64,000 nucleotides of DNA, taken from positions 368,746 to 432,745 of the forward strand of contig NZ_BSTT01000004.1 of the NCBI RefSeq assembly GCF_030269685.1. Direction: 5' to 3'. Numbering within the stretch: position 1 is the stretch's first letter; the number at the start of each line of letters is the position of its first letter. Of the stretch, positions 7,633 through 15,084 are shown piece after piece. A program made the translations under genes and the position numbers. The notes below the pieces were generated by a model that saw nothing but the letters and a program-made list of their open reading frames with translations, had not been told where the DNA came from and searched no databases. This stretch comes from Actinomycetospora sp. NBRC 106378. GTDB taxonomy: Bacteria; Actinomycetota; Actinomycetes; Mycobacteriales; Pseudonocardiaceae.

Positions 7633-8927
7633 ACGAAGGCGCACCACCGGGCCCGCATCGCCCGGCCCAGCGGCTCGACGTCGTCGTCCCAGGAGGCCCC
7701 GGCCAGCATCGGGGCCTCCTGCCACGCCGCGCGGCCGCCGAAGAGGAACGGCAGCTCGATCGCGTGGCAGGCCCCGAGTCCGGAGTCCGGCGCCGACCAG
7801 GTGAAGCGGTAGGTGCTGACGGTGGTGCCGACCGCGGCCGCCCGGACCGCGAGTGCCCGGGCGGGCGCGGTGAAGACGCGGTGCGTGGCCAGGCGGGACC
7901 CGAGGCCGACGAGCGTCGGGAACCGTCGTCCGAGGCGTCGCAGCCCCGGCGCGATGTGGATGAACGTGTTCGCCTCGTCGGCCGTGGTCCCGATGATCAT
8001 CGGGTGGCCGGAGTGGGCGGCGGCCACCCACGGGTCGGCGGCGGCCACCCCGACCAGCGGGGCGACGCCCGCGACGGGGGTGAACGCCGGGGCGGAGTTG
8101 ATCCCGCCGGGTCCGGCGTGCCGGACCATCGCCCGGCGCTGGGCCTCGAGGAGGTCCGCGATCGGCACGGTGCGCGGGTCGGCCCCGTCGAGGGCGTCGC
8201 GGACGTACCCGGCGACCCGGGCCGCCGTGCGCTCCGTGCCGAGGCCCAGCCCGAGCTGCCCGGACTGCAGGACCACCCGGGAGAACAGCGGCCGCAGCGA
8301 CGGGGCGCTCATCAGGCAGGCGATGGCGTGGGCGCCGGCCGACTCGCCGACCAGCGTGACCGCGTCCGGGTCGCCGCCGAACGCCCCGATGTGCTCGTGG
8401 ATCCAGCGCAGCGCGGCCGCGAGGTCGGCGAGGCCGAGGTTGCCGTCCGACACCCCGGGCAGGCGCAGCCACCCGAGGATGCCGAGTCGGTAGCCGACGC
8501 TCACCGTGACGACGCGTCCCTCGCGCACGAGGCGGGCGGTGTCGTACCAGGCGAGGTCCACGCCGCCGATGACGTAGGCGCCGCCGTGGATCCACACGAG
8601 GACCGGCAGGCGCTCGTCGGGCCCGAGATCGTCGGGGGCGCGCACGGTGAGGCGCAGGCAGTCCTCGTCCTGACCGAGCTCGTCGGCGTTCGACGGGCCG
8701 GCGATCGCGTCCATCCGCGACGCGAGCTGCGGGCACTGCGGCCCGGGCGTGCGGGCGTCGCGGGTGTCGGTCCAGGCCGCCTCCGGCTCGGGGTCACCGA
8801 AGCGCTCCGCGCGGGCGAAGCGCAGCCCGAGGAACTCGACGACACCGCCGTCGGGATGGACGCGGCCGCGGACCGCCCCGGACGGGGTCCGGACGACGGG
8901 GGCGTCGGCGCCGGTCGTGACCGTCAC
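7605..8927 (-). CDS. type B carboxylesterase/lipase family protein
   Basis: 440 aa alpha/beta-hydrolase of the carboxylesterase type B family. It opens with VVRTPSGAVRGR and FLGLRFARAERFGDP, the usual N-terminal signature. The oxyanion region is WIHGGAYVIG near residue 115, and the nucleophile elbow GESAGAHA near residue 195. No signal peptide, so an intracellular esterase is likely; the substrate is unknown. Its GTG start overlaps the stop of the upstream membrane-protein gene by 4 nt (GTGA), so it is translationally coupled. Its 3' end overlaps the convergent oxidoreductase gene. Confidence 0.87.
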   Translation of the reverse strand: MTVTTGADAPVVRTPSGAVRGRVHPDGGVVEFLGLRFARAERFGDPEPEAAWTDTRDARTPGPQCPQLASRMDAIAGPSNADELGQDEDCLRLTVRAPDDLGPDERLPVLVWIHGGAYVIGGVDLAWYDTARLVREGRVVTVSVGYRLGILGWLRLPGVSDGNLGLADLAAALRWIHEHIGAFGGDPDAVTLVGESAGAHAIACLMSAPSLRPLFSRVVLQSGQLGLGLGTERTAARVAGYVRDALDGADPRTVPIADLLEAQRRAMVRHAGPGGINSAPAFTPVAGVAPLVGVAAADPWVAAAHSGHPMIIGTTADEANTFIHIAPGLRRLGRRFPTLVGLGSRLATHRVFTAPARALAVRAAAVGTTVSTYRFTWSAPDSGLGACHAIELPFLFGGRAAWQEAPMLAGASWDDDVEPLGRAMRARWCAFVHEAASASR

Positions 8928-9616
8928 CGCGGGGCGTCCCGCTGCGCGCGGTCGTCACGGTCGTCACGGTCGCCGCCGCCGTCGCCGCCGCCGTGGTCGC
9001 CGCCGTGGTCGTCGCTGTGGCCACCGCTGCGGTCCTCGGGACGGTCGCCGGCAGCGGGGCGCTCGTCGTCGTGGTCGTCGGCCTCGATCACCTGGGTGTC
9101 GTCCTCCCGGGCGCGGGACTCCCGCTCCCACTCGTCCTGGCGGCGGCGCTGGTAGGCCGTCTCCTCGTCGTCGTACCCGGTGCCGTCGTCCTGCTCGGAG
9201 GGGGAGGGCTCGTAGTCGACGTACTCGGTGTACTCCGCGTCGACGATGTCGTCGTGCCCGCCCGTCGACATGACGCGGGTCGCCTGTTCGCGGTCCGGGT
9301 CGGGCGGGGCGCCGTCGTCGTCGACCGGCTCGTCGTCGGGCTCGAGGTCGGACGGGTCGTCGTCGAGGTCGCCGGGGTCGGAGCGCCAGCTGCGCTCGTC
9401 CTCCTCGAGCCGCTCCCGGGCGCGCTGGCCCGCGTAGAGCCCGCCGCCCGCGAGGACGCAGAGCAGACCGAACACCGCGATCCCCACCGAGCGCATGAGC
9501 ACGGCGGTGATGAGCGCGACGACGCCGAAGCCCGCCCAGACGATCCCGATGACGACGAGCTTGGGGCGGGGGCCGTCCTGGCGGGGGGTCCCGAACAGGC
9601 CCCCGTCGGTCGTCAC
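8924..9616 (-). CDS. two-TM membrane protein with acidic Asp/His-rich tail
   Basis: 230 aa from the GTG that overlaps the ppa stop (GTGA), giving [19 protein letters not shown]. Two adjacent membrane segments lie near residues 20-42 ([20 protein letters not shown]) and 46-68 ([20 protein letters not shown]). The remaining 160 residues are hydrophilic and dominated by Asp, Glu, Arg and His, ending in [20 protein letters not shown]. No family is recognised. It lies between ppa and a carboxylesterase gene with 4-nt overlaps at both ends. The Asp/His tail could bind divalent cations, which pyrophosphatase needs, but that link is speculative. Confidence 0.75.
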   Translation of the reverse strand: MTTDGGLFGTPRQDGPRPKLVVIGIVWAGFGVVALITAVLMRSVGIAVFGLLCVLAGGGLYAGQRARERLEEDERSWRSDPGDLDDDPSDLEPDDEPVDDDGAPPDPDREQATRVMSTGGHDDIVDAEYTEYVDYEPSPSEQDDGTGYDDEETAYQRRRQDEWERESRAREDDTQVIEADDHDDERPAAGDRPEDRSGGHSDDHGGDHGGGDGGGDRDDRDDRAQRDAPR

Positions 9617-10107
9617 GTGGTGAAGCCCTCCCGCTTCGCGCGGTCCACGGAGGCCTGGACCTCCTTCTCGGCCGCGGCACGGCCGACCCACTCGTGGCCC
9701 TCGACGGACTTGTCGGGCTCCAGCGCCTTGTAGACCTCGAAGAAGTGCTGGATCTCCATGCGGTGGTACTGGTCGAGGTGGTGGATGTCGCGCAGGTGCT
9801 CCAGACGCGGGTCGTCCACCGGCACGCACAGCACCTTGTCGTCGCCGCCGGCCTCGTCGGTCATGCGGAACATGCCGATGGCACGGCTGCGGACGAGGCA
9901 GCCGGGGAAGGTCGGCTCCTGGACCAGGACGAGGGCGTCGAGCGGGTCGCCGTCCTGTCCGAGTGTGTTCTCGATGAAGCCGTAGTCCGCCGGGTACTGC
10001 GTGGCGGTGAAGAGCGTCCGGTCGAGCCGGATCTTGCCGGACTCGTGGTCCAGCTCGTACTTGTTGCGGCTGCCCCGAGGCACCTCGACGAAGACGTCGA
10101 AATCCAC
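9613..10107 (-). CDS. ppa: inorganic pyrophosphatase (family I)
   Basis: 164 aa soluble family I pyrophosphatase, hydrolysing PPi to 2 Pi with Mg2+. Recognised from [40 protein letters not shown] (containing the D-x-D-P-x-D metal signature) and [11 protein letters not shown]. The length matches bacterial enzymes. The start is GTG. It heads a three-gene coupled operon (ppa, two-TM protein, carboxylesterase). A hairpin just upstream separates it from the patatin gene. Confidence 0.96.
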   Translation of the reverse strand: MDFDVFVEVPRGSRNKYELDHESGKIRLDRTLFTATQYPADYGFIENTLGQDGDPLDALVLVQEPTFPGCLVRSRAIGMFRMTDEAGGDDKVLCVPVDDPRLEHLRDIHHLDQYHRMEIQHFFEVYKALEPDKSVEGHEWVGRAAAEKEVQASVDRAKREGFTT

Positions 10108-10156
10108 GACCTGCCCCTCTCGGTCACCGACGGTGGGTGGTCAGTGTGGCGTGTGT

Positions 10157-10184
10157 GATCCGCCCGGGCCACCCCGGGCGGATC
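10157..10184 (-). terminator. 12-bp stem hairpin downstream of patatin gene
   Basis: Perfect inverted repeat GATCCGCCCGGG (10157-10168) and CCCGGGCGGATC (10173-10184) around a 4-nt loop. The stem overlaps the first two bases of the patatin stop codon. There is no U-tract, as is usual in high-GC actinobacteria. It probably ends the yceI-patatin transcript before ppa. Confidence 0.65.
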
Positions 10185-11055
10185 AGGCCCGTCCCTCTCC
10201 GATCGACCGGCCGAGCCGGTACCCCAGATCGGCCGACGCCGGCCGTCCGGCGGGATCGAGCGCGGCCCGGCCGGGACCAGCCAGGTAGTCCTCGTCGGGC
10301 CCGACGACGACGACCTCCGCGCCGCCCGCGCGGAGCTCCGCGAGCTCGTCGTCGAGCGGGCGCGCCCCGGCGCCGCCGGTCGCGGGGAACGGGACGAGGA
10401 CCACGACGCGGTCGTGCCCGGCCGCGAGGGTGGCGTGGCAGAGCGACGCGATCCCGCCGTCCATGAACAGCCGGTCGCCGATCGGGACCACCGGCCACAC
10501 GCCGGGCACCGCACAGCTGGCGGCGACGGCGTCGTCCAGGGCGACGCCCGCCGCGGCGTCGAGGACGACGAGCTCGCCGGAGCGGGCGTCGACGGCGGTG
10601 ACCCGCAGCGGGGTGGAGGGCCAGTCGTGCACCGGCAGGCGGGCGGCCACGGTGGCGCGGCGCTCGTCCGAGACCGAACGGTCGACGCCGAGGGCCAGCT
10701 CGCCCACGGCGCGGCGGGCTTCCAGCGGGTCCGTCGTCGTGGTCGCGGTCAGCTGCTCGAACAGCGCGTCGAGGTCGACGTCGCGCGGCAGCTCGGTGGT
10801 CGAGGGGGCGTGCTGGGCGGCGAGGGCGTCGGCGAGGTCCCAGCCGGGGCCGCTGTCGGCGGCCGCGGCCACGAGCGTGCCGACCACCGAGCCGGCGGAG
10901 GTCCCGACGACGAGCGCGGGCGCGTCGAGCGCCGCGGCGAGCGGGCCCCCGACGGCCCGCAGCCCGGCCAGGACCCCGATCTCCCAGGCGATGCCGGTGA
11001 CTCCACCGCCGCCGAGGACCAGGGCCGTCCGACCGGGCTGCTGCGCCGCGCTCAT
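10183..11055 (-). CDS. patatin-like phospholipase
   Basis: 290 aa patatin-domain hydrolase. The oxyanion-hole motif LVLGGGGVTGIAWEIG is near residue 12. The nucleophile elbow GTSAGS is near residue 53, with the catalytic dyad Asp in FMDGG near residue 199. Such proteins cleave acyl esters of phospholipids or similar lipids, using a Ser-Asp dyad. There is no signal peptide. It follows yceI by 13 nt on the same strand and probably shares its promoter. The substrate cannot be read from sequence. Confidence 0.88.
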   Translation of the reverse strand: MSAAQQPGRTALVLGGGGVTGIAWEIGVLAGLRAVGGPLAAALDAPALVVGTSAGSVVGTLVAAAADSGPGWDLADALAAQHAPSTTELPRDVDLDALFEQLTATTTTDPLEARRAVGELALGVDRSVSDERRATVAARLPVHDWPSTPLRVTAVDARSGELVVLDAAAGVALDDAVAASCAVPGVWPVVPIGDRLFMDGGIASLCHATLAAGHDRVVVLVPFPATGGAGARPLDDELAELRAGGAEVVVVGPDEDYLAGPGRAALDPAGRPASADLGYRLGRSIGEGRA

Positions 11056-11068
11056 GGACGCGTGTCTA

Positions 11069-11629
11069 TCAGGCCTGCTTGATGGCCGAGATGTCGAACT
11101 CGAGGCCGACCTTGTCGCTCACGAGCACGCCACCGGTCTCCAGGGCGGCGTTGAAGGTGATCCCGTAGTCCTTGCGGTTGATCGTGGTCGAGCCCTCGAA
11201 GCCGGCCCGCTCGTTGCCGAACGGGTCCTTCGCGACCCCGTTCTGCTCGAAGTCGATGGTGATCGAGTTCGTGACGTCGCGGATCGTCAGGTCCCCGGTG
11301 ATGCGCCAGACGTCGTCACCGGCCTTCTCGACGGCGGTCGAGCGGAACGTGATCTCCGGGTAGACCTCGACGTTGAGGAAGTCCCCGCTCTTGACGTGGC
11401 CGTCGCGCTGCTCCTGGCTGGAGTCGAAGCTGGCGGCGGCGATGACGATCTCGGTGGTGGACGCGGCCGGGTCGGCCTCGTCGATGACGGCGGTGCCGCG
11501 GAACTCCCCGAACTGACCCCGCACCTTCGTGACCATGGCGTGGCGGGCGGTGAAGCCGATCCGGCTGTGGGCCGGGTCGATCTGGTAGGAGCCGCCGAGG
11601 GTGAGCTGCGGGGTGGTGGTCTCGGTCAT
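11069..11629 (-). CDS. YceI-family polyisoprenoid/lipid-binding protein
   Basis: 186 aa YceI-domain lipocalin-like beta-barrel. Signature elements are YQIDPAHSRIGFTARHAMVT at residues 15-34 and FRSTAVEKAGDDVWRITGDL near residue 95. The family binds isoprenoid or amphiphilic ligands. This copy has no signal peptide, as in many cytosolic actinobacterial members. First gene of a probable two-gene operon with a patatin-like phospholipase. A strong candidate promoter and repeated TTGAAGC-type operator lie just upstream. Confidence 0.9.
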   Translation of the reverse strand: MTETTTPQLTLGGSYQIDPAHSRIGFTARHAMVTKVRGQFGEFRGTAVIDEADPAASTTEIVIAAASFDSSQEQRDGHVKSGDFLNVEVYPEITFRSTAVEKAGDDVWRITGDLTIRDVTNSITIDFEQNGVAKDPFGNERAGFEGSTTINRKDYGITFNAALETGGVLVSDKVGLEFDISAIKQA

Positions 11630-11641
11630 CGTGTTCTCCAG

Positions 11642-11700
11642 ACACTTGAAGCATCAACTGATAGGCCAGAGCCTAGCACTTACGCTTCAAGTTTCAAGTG
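11642..11700 (-). promoter_or_regulatory. promoter and operator of yceI-patatin operon
   Basis: On the minus strand, -35 TTGAAA (11697-11692) and -10 TAGGCT (11675-11670) are spaced 16 bp, predicting a start near 11663 and a leader of about 33 nt. Repeats of CTTGAA overlap the -35: CTTGAAACTTGAAGC. An inverse copy, ACACTTGAAGC, lies at 11642-11652 within the leader. The geometry suggests a repressor, perhaps MarR-type, bridging both sides of the start. The regulator is not in the window. Confidence 0.5.
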
Positions 11701-11738
11701 TCGGGGTGTGGTGTGGGCCTCGTGGCCCCACCGGGGGA

Positions 11739-12176
11739 TCAGGCGGCTGCGCTCTCGGGGTCGCCGACCTCGACGGCGCCGGACCACCGCGACTGCAGGC
11801 GGGTGGCGAACGCGGGCGCGCCGGCCCCGAGCACCCGCACGACCAGGCGGTCGCCGGCGAGCCCCGTCGCGCTCGCGGCGAAGCGGGCGACCGCCTCGAC
11901 GTCCCAGGCGCGGGCGCGGATCGGCACGATCACGCGCACCCGGGTGGTGGCGAGCAGCACGGCGAGGGCCTGCGCGGTGGCCGGCCAGTGACGCGGCGCC
12001 GGGGCGCCCGCGCCCGCGGCGGGCACGAGGACCGCGGCGGCACCGGCGCGCTCGGCCTCGCGGGCCTCGTCGAGCATCGCGTCGAGGTCGCGGCTGCCGC
12101 CGGAGGGGTCGACCAGGCCGTGGTGCACGGGGTCGAGGGTGACGGTCGCGGGGGTGGTCACGCTGACGGTGGACAT
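11739..12176 (-). CDS. truncated luciferase-like monooxygenase (LLM) domain protein
   Basis: 145 aa. Residues 30-115 resemble the N-terminal part of SsuD-type flavin-dependent monooxygenases: GGSRDLDAMLDEAREAERAG, HWPATAQALAVLLATTRVRV and AVARFAASATGLAGDRLVVR. Full LLM proteins are 330-380 aa with a complete TIM barrel. This one stops after the first third and ends in a short unrelated tail, so the active site cannot be complete. There is no frameshifted remainder downstream. It may be a decayed relic or a small flavin- or partner-binding version. A possible 26-codon ORF and a hairpin lie in its leader. Confidence 0.6.
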   Translation of the reverse strand: MSTVSVTTPATVTLDPVHHGLVDPSGGSRDLDAMLDEAREAERAGAAAVLVPAAGAGAPAPRHWPATAQALAVLLATTRVRVIVPIRARAWDVEAVARFAASATGLAGDRLVVRVLGAGAPAFATRLQSRWSGAVEVGDPESAAA

Positions 12177-12221
12177 GACGGATGAGGCCCTTCGAGGGAG
12201 TGGTCGCGGAGCGGGATCGGC

Positions 12222-12318
12222 GACGTCGGAGGCGACGTCAGGTGCCCGGGCGACAGAACTCGTCGAAGGCGTCGAGGCGGCGGCTCGGCCAGAACCGCTC
12301 CAGATCCTCGGTGCCCAC
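12222..12318 (-). promoter_or_regulatory. possible 26-codon leader ORF with hairpin at its stop
   Basis: A GTG at 12318, preceded by AGGAAA, opens a 26-codon frame ending at 12238 (VGTEDLERFWPSRRL, then DAFDEFCRPGT). The stop overlaps a 7-bp hairpin, GACGTCG and CGACGTC (12222-12239, 4-nt loop). The LLM gene begins 61 nt further on. The arrangement resembles a leader-peptide attenuator, but no codon run betrays a specific amino acid. Confidence 0.35.
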
Positions 12319-12362
12319 GCGCTTTTCCTACACCGTGGACGACCCTCGGTGCCACCCTCGGT

Positions 12363-12866
12363 GTGGTGATCCACCACGCCCGCCTCGACGACATGACCCC
12401 GCGCGACCTCCACGACGTGCTCGCCCTGCGCGTCGCGGTGTTCGTGGTCGAGCAGGAGTGCGCCTATCCCGAGATCGACGGCCGCGACCCCGAGGCCGAG
12501 CACTGGTGGTCGCGCTCGGCCGACGGGGCGCTCACCGCCTGCCTGCGCGTCCTGTCCGAGCCGGACGGGACGACCCGCATCGGCCGCGTCGTCTCGGCGC
12601 CCGCGGTCCGCGGGACCGGCGCCGGCGCCGAGCTGTTCGCGGCCGCGTTGGAGACGCTGTCCGGACCGGTGGTGCTCGGGGCGCAGGTCCGCTCGCAGGG
12701 GTTCTACGCACGCTTCGGCTTCGCCGTGTCGGGCCCGGGCTACGACGAGGACGGCATCCCGCACGTGCCGATGCTCAGGAAGGGCTCAGCCGACCCACAG
12801 GCGACGGGCGGATCGTCGGCGACGTGCTCGCCTTCCTGCTCTTCGTCCTCGTCGTCGGGGGACTGA
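12363..12866 (+). CDS. GNAT acetyltransferase, ElaA-like
   Basis: 167 aa, GTG start. The ElaA-type GNAT signature is visible: LHDVLALRVAVFVVEQECAY near residue 16, ACLRVLSEPDG, then IGRVVSAPAVRGTGAGAELF, which holds the acetyl-CoA pyrophosphate loop. The C-terminal fold element is SQGFYARFGFAVSGPGYDED. The substrate is unknown. The last 15 residues are a low-complexity Ser-rich read-out, and the frame overlaps the next gene by 43 nt, so the native protein may have gained its tail through loss of an earlier stop. Confidence 0.85.
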   Translation: MVIHHARLDDMTPRDLHDVLALRVAVFVVEQECAYPEIDGRDPEAEHWWSRSADGALTACLRVLSEPDGTTRIGRVVSAPAVRGTGAGAELFAAALETLSGPVVLGAQVRSQGFYARFGFAVSGPGYDEDGIPHVPMLRKGSADPQATGGSSATCSPSCSSSSSSGD

Positions 12867-13546
12867 TCGCGCTCGCCGTCGGCCGTCGCCCCGGGCGCTC
12901 GGTCGCCGCCGCCGACACCGCGGACCTCGAGGCCGAGGCCCGCCGCTGGTACGACCGGCTCGGCGGGCAGGTCCTCGCGCTGACCGGCACCGACGAGCCG
13001 TCGCGCCAGGCCCTCGCCGACGCCGCCGAGCGCTACACCGCCGCCGGCTCCCAGCTCGGTTCGGCCACGACTCCCGGGCAGTGGCGGCTCGTCACCGACA
13101 CCGCACTCGAGGGGCTGCACTTCGTCCGCGCCGCCCGCACCGCCATGGGGATGGACCCGGGCCCCGACTTGCCCTCGAGCACCGACCGCGCCCGGGCCGG
13201 GGAACTCACGGGCGAGCGCACCGTCGACGTCGGCGGTCGTGCTGTCACCGGCTCGCCGGACCCGTCCGCGCGCAACGCCCACTACTACCCGGGCGGCAGT
13301 GTCGCCGGCCGCCCGGTCGCGGCGGGCTGGTACTCCGAGCCGTGGTGGAAGCCGATGCTGCTCGGCGGGGCCGGCGCGGTCGGGGGTGTGCTGCTGGCCG
13401 ACGCGCTGTTCTCGGGGTTCGGCGGCGGCTTCGGGGGCGGGTTCGGGGGCGTTCCCGACGGCGGGTGGGGTGATCCCGGGCTCGGCGGGGGCTTCGACGG
13501 GGCCTTCGACGGCTTCGGCGGGGGCCTCGACGGCGATCTCTGGTGA
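12824..13546 (+). CDS. membrane-anchored protein with Gly-rich C-terminus, unknown function
   Basis: 240 aa from a GTG within the end of the GNAT gene; the ribosome site is weak. One N-terminal membrane helix (VLAFLLFVLVVGGLIALAVG) is followed by a helical region with RRWYDRLGGQVLAL, ALADAAERYTAAGSQLG and LEGLHFVRAARTAMGMDPGP. A conserved-looking WYSEPWWKPMLLGGAGAVGG segment, possibly a second short membrane helix, comes next. The tail is almost pure Gly/Phe/Asp (GFGGG repeats). Similar actinobacterial proteins exist without an assigned role. Orientation suggests co-expression with the upstream GNAT gene. Confidence 0.7.
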   Translation: MLAFLLFVLVVGGLIALAVGRRPGRSVAAADTADLEAEARRWYDRLGGQVLALTGTDEPSRQALADAAERYTAAGSQLGSATTPGQWRLVTDTALEGLHFVRAARTAMGMDPGPDLPSSTDRARAGELTGERTVDVGGRAVTGSPDPSARNAHYYPGGSVAGRPVAAGWYSEPWWKPMLLGGAGAVGGVLLADALFSGFGGGFGGGFGGVPDGGWGDPGLGGGFDGAFDGFGGGLDGDLW

Positions 13547-13698
13547 ACCTCGCGCTGAGGTGCGGCTGACCGGCGCTTGACCGGCAGCCGAGGCCCGCCC
13601 GAGGCTTCGGGTAGGCGATTTCGGAGAGTGATTACGGGGCTACTTTCCGCGGTCGTCCGGACGGGCTGGCCGTCCGGCGTCGGGGAGAGGAGCTCGTC

Positions 13699-14007
13699 AT
13701 GGCGAGCACGTTCCGCAGGATCACCGTCGCGGCCGGCCTCGTGGCCGCCGCCTCCGTGGGCGCCGTCGGCGTCGCGAACGCCGCGCCGGTGGCGCCCGCG
13801 CCGCACGGTGGCACGACCACCGCGCCCGCCACGCCGACCACGCCGGGGGCGCACGGCACGAAGGCGCACGGCACGAAGGCGCACGGGGTGAAGGCCACGA
13901 AGGCGCACGGGGTGACGGCCACGAAGGCGCACGCGACGAAGGCCGGGGCGAAGCACGCCGCCCTCGGCACGCCGGCCGCGCACCACGGGGTCACGACCAA
14001 GCACTGA
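13699..14007 (+). CDS. secreted His/Lys-rich repeat protein
   Basis: 102 aa. A clean signal peptide (RRITVAAGLVAAASVGAVGV then ANA-AP cleavage near residue 28) leads to a 74-residue mature chain. That chain carries degenerate 5-8-residue repeats of the type HGTKAHG / HGVKATK and has no globular character. GGAGAGGAG upstream sets the ATG. The chain is basic and rich in His, Lys, Ala and Thr. It could bind metals, anionic wall polymers or nucleic acids; none is proven. Followed by a very long hairpin. Confidence 0.7.
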   Translation: MASTFRRITVAAGLVAAASVGAVGVANAAPVAPAPHGGTTTAPATPTTPGAHGTKAHGTKAHGVKATKAHGVTATKAHATKAGAKHAALGTPAAHHGVTTKH

Positions 14008-14008
14008 T

Positions 14009-14138
14009 CCCGGCCGCTCCTCGACGCCTCGTCGCGGGCAGTTCCCGTCCCTCCGCCGTCCTGTCGTGGTGAATCAGAACGACAGGGCGCCGGGGGAGGG
14101 TCGGGTCCCCGCGACGAGGCGGCGCGGAGGAGCCGGCC
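14009..14138. terminator. 130-nt nested inverted-repeat structure between convergent genes
   Basis: Nested arms can be followed from outside in. GGCCGCTCCTC pairs imperfectly with GGAGGAGCCGGCC (ending 14138). CGCCTCGTCGCGGG (14025-14038) pairs perfectly with CCCGCGACGAGGCG (14108-14121). CCCGTCCCTCC pairs with GGGAGGGTCGGG. The core is CCTGTCGT (14060-14067) with ACGACAGG (14079-14086) around an 11-nt loop. It fills most of the gap between two convergent genes, so it can serve as a bidirectional terminator, but it is far larger than usual. Confidence 0.6.
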
Positions 14139-14230
14139 TCCCGGTCCCGGCAGGCCCGCGTCGAGCGTGGCCCGCTGCTGACGTCAGGTGTCAGCGGTGG
14201 GCCACGGCCGACCTCGGGGCCGGCGCCACC

Positions 14231-14776
14231 TCACCGCAGCCCGGGCGCGTCCCAGACCACGGCACCGTCCCGGTCGGACCCGGGCCCCTCGAGCTCCGCG
14301 ACCGAGAGCAGGCCGAGGTAGTCGACGATCCCGTCCGCGAGCACCCCGGAGCCCGACCCCACCACCCGGCCCTGCTCGTCGAGGAGGAGCAGGCCGCCGG
14401 CGGCCCCCGCGGCCAGGGGCCACCGGTCCTCGCCCTCCCGGGCCCGCCACAGCTCGACCGCCGCGTCGAGGGAGCAGAACCGCCGGGCGGGGAACAGGAC
14501 CGGGCCGCCGACCTCCGCCGGGTCCGCCTGGCCGTCGGTCGAGGCGTAGAGCGCGCGCACCGGGTCGGGCAGCGCGCGGCCCACCGTCTGCTCCGCGGCC
14601 GCGATCGCGCTCGGCGCGGCGCCGGGGCGCAGGACCGGGACCGGGTCCCACCCGCGGACGCGCAGCACCCCGAGCCAGCGGGTCCAGGCCACGCGCAGCT
14701 CGTCGTCGCCGACCGCCGACCGGGGCCGGGCGCTCCCGCGCGGCCGGCTCGACAGGGGCTGTCGCCCGTCGGTCAC
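14231..14776 (-). CDS. SMI1/KNR4 (SUKH)-family protein
   Basis: 181 aa with a SUKH/SMI1-KNR4 fold signature: AAPSAIAAAEQTVGRALPDP then VRALYASTDGQ, and later LFPARRFCSLDAAVELWRAR. SUKH proteins are often immunity partners of polymorphic toxins but also occur as stand-alone domains. No toxin gene is adjacent. The GTG start overlaps the emfourin stop (GTGA), so it is the third member of a coupled protease-emfourin-SUKH cassette. By context it may bind the protease or its product; this is inference. Confidence 0.75.
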   Translation of the reverse strand: MTDGRQPLSSRPRGSARPRSAVGDDELRVAWTRWLGVLRVRGWDPVPVLRPGAAPSAIAAAEQTVGRALPDPVRALYASTDGQADPAEVGGPVLFPARRFCSLDAAVELWRAREGEDRWPLAAGAAGGLLLLDEQGRVVGSGSGVLADGIVDYLGLLSVAELEGPGSDRDGAVVWDAPGLR

Positions 14777-15084
14777 CGCCCGGTCTCCCGCCGGCCCGCC
14801 GGCTCGTCGTCGACGAAGCGCAGCAGCGCGTCCATGCCCTCCGGGGCGGTGCCCTGGACGAAGCGGACGCCGTGCGAGGAGCCGTCGTCGGCGTCCACCG
14901 TGACCTCGTAGGAGAAGCCGTCGCGCACCGCCGGGGCGACCGGCCCCGGGCGTTCGCGGAAGGAACAGCCCTCGACGACCGCGCGCAGGGCCTCGGTGCG
15001 GGTGTCGTCCAGGTCGGCGGCGTCGACGGTCGTGGTCGTGACCATCCCGGCGATCCCGCCCGCCCGCACCACGGTGACCTTCAC
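14773..15084 (-). CDS. emfourin-like protealysin inhibitor
   Basis: 103 aa beginning VKVTVVRAGGIAGM. It matches the emfourin family: a beta-rich N-terminus, LRAVVEGCSFRERPG in the middle, and DGFSYEVTVDADDGSSHGVR then PEGMDALLRFVDD at the end. Emfourin is the cytosolic inhibitor encoded beside protealysin in Serratia. Here it overlaps the M4 protease gene by 4 nt (GTGA). That location and the fold-level resemblance support inhibition of the adjacent protease. Confidence 0.8.
   Translation of the reverse strand: MKVTVVRAGGIAGMVTTTTVDAADLDDTRTEALRAVVEGCSFRERPGPVAPAVRDGFSYEVTVDADDGSSHGVRFVQGTAPEGMDALLRFVDDEPAGRRETGR

Noticed and set aside
2440..8736. A minus-strand open frame of about 2,100 codons, and other very long antisense frames (for example 199-2178, 4638-9155)
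   Set aside because: They lie opposite or out of frame with clear genes, are dominated by Arg/Ala/Gly/Pro, and match no family. They result from the extreme third-position G+C of the real genes.
14231..14776. SUKH protein as immunity gene of a polymorphic toxin system
   Set aside because: No toxin, WXG100 or Rhs-type gene is adjacent; the gene is coupled to a protease and its inhibitor instead.
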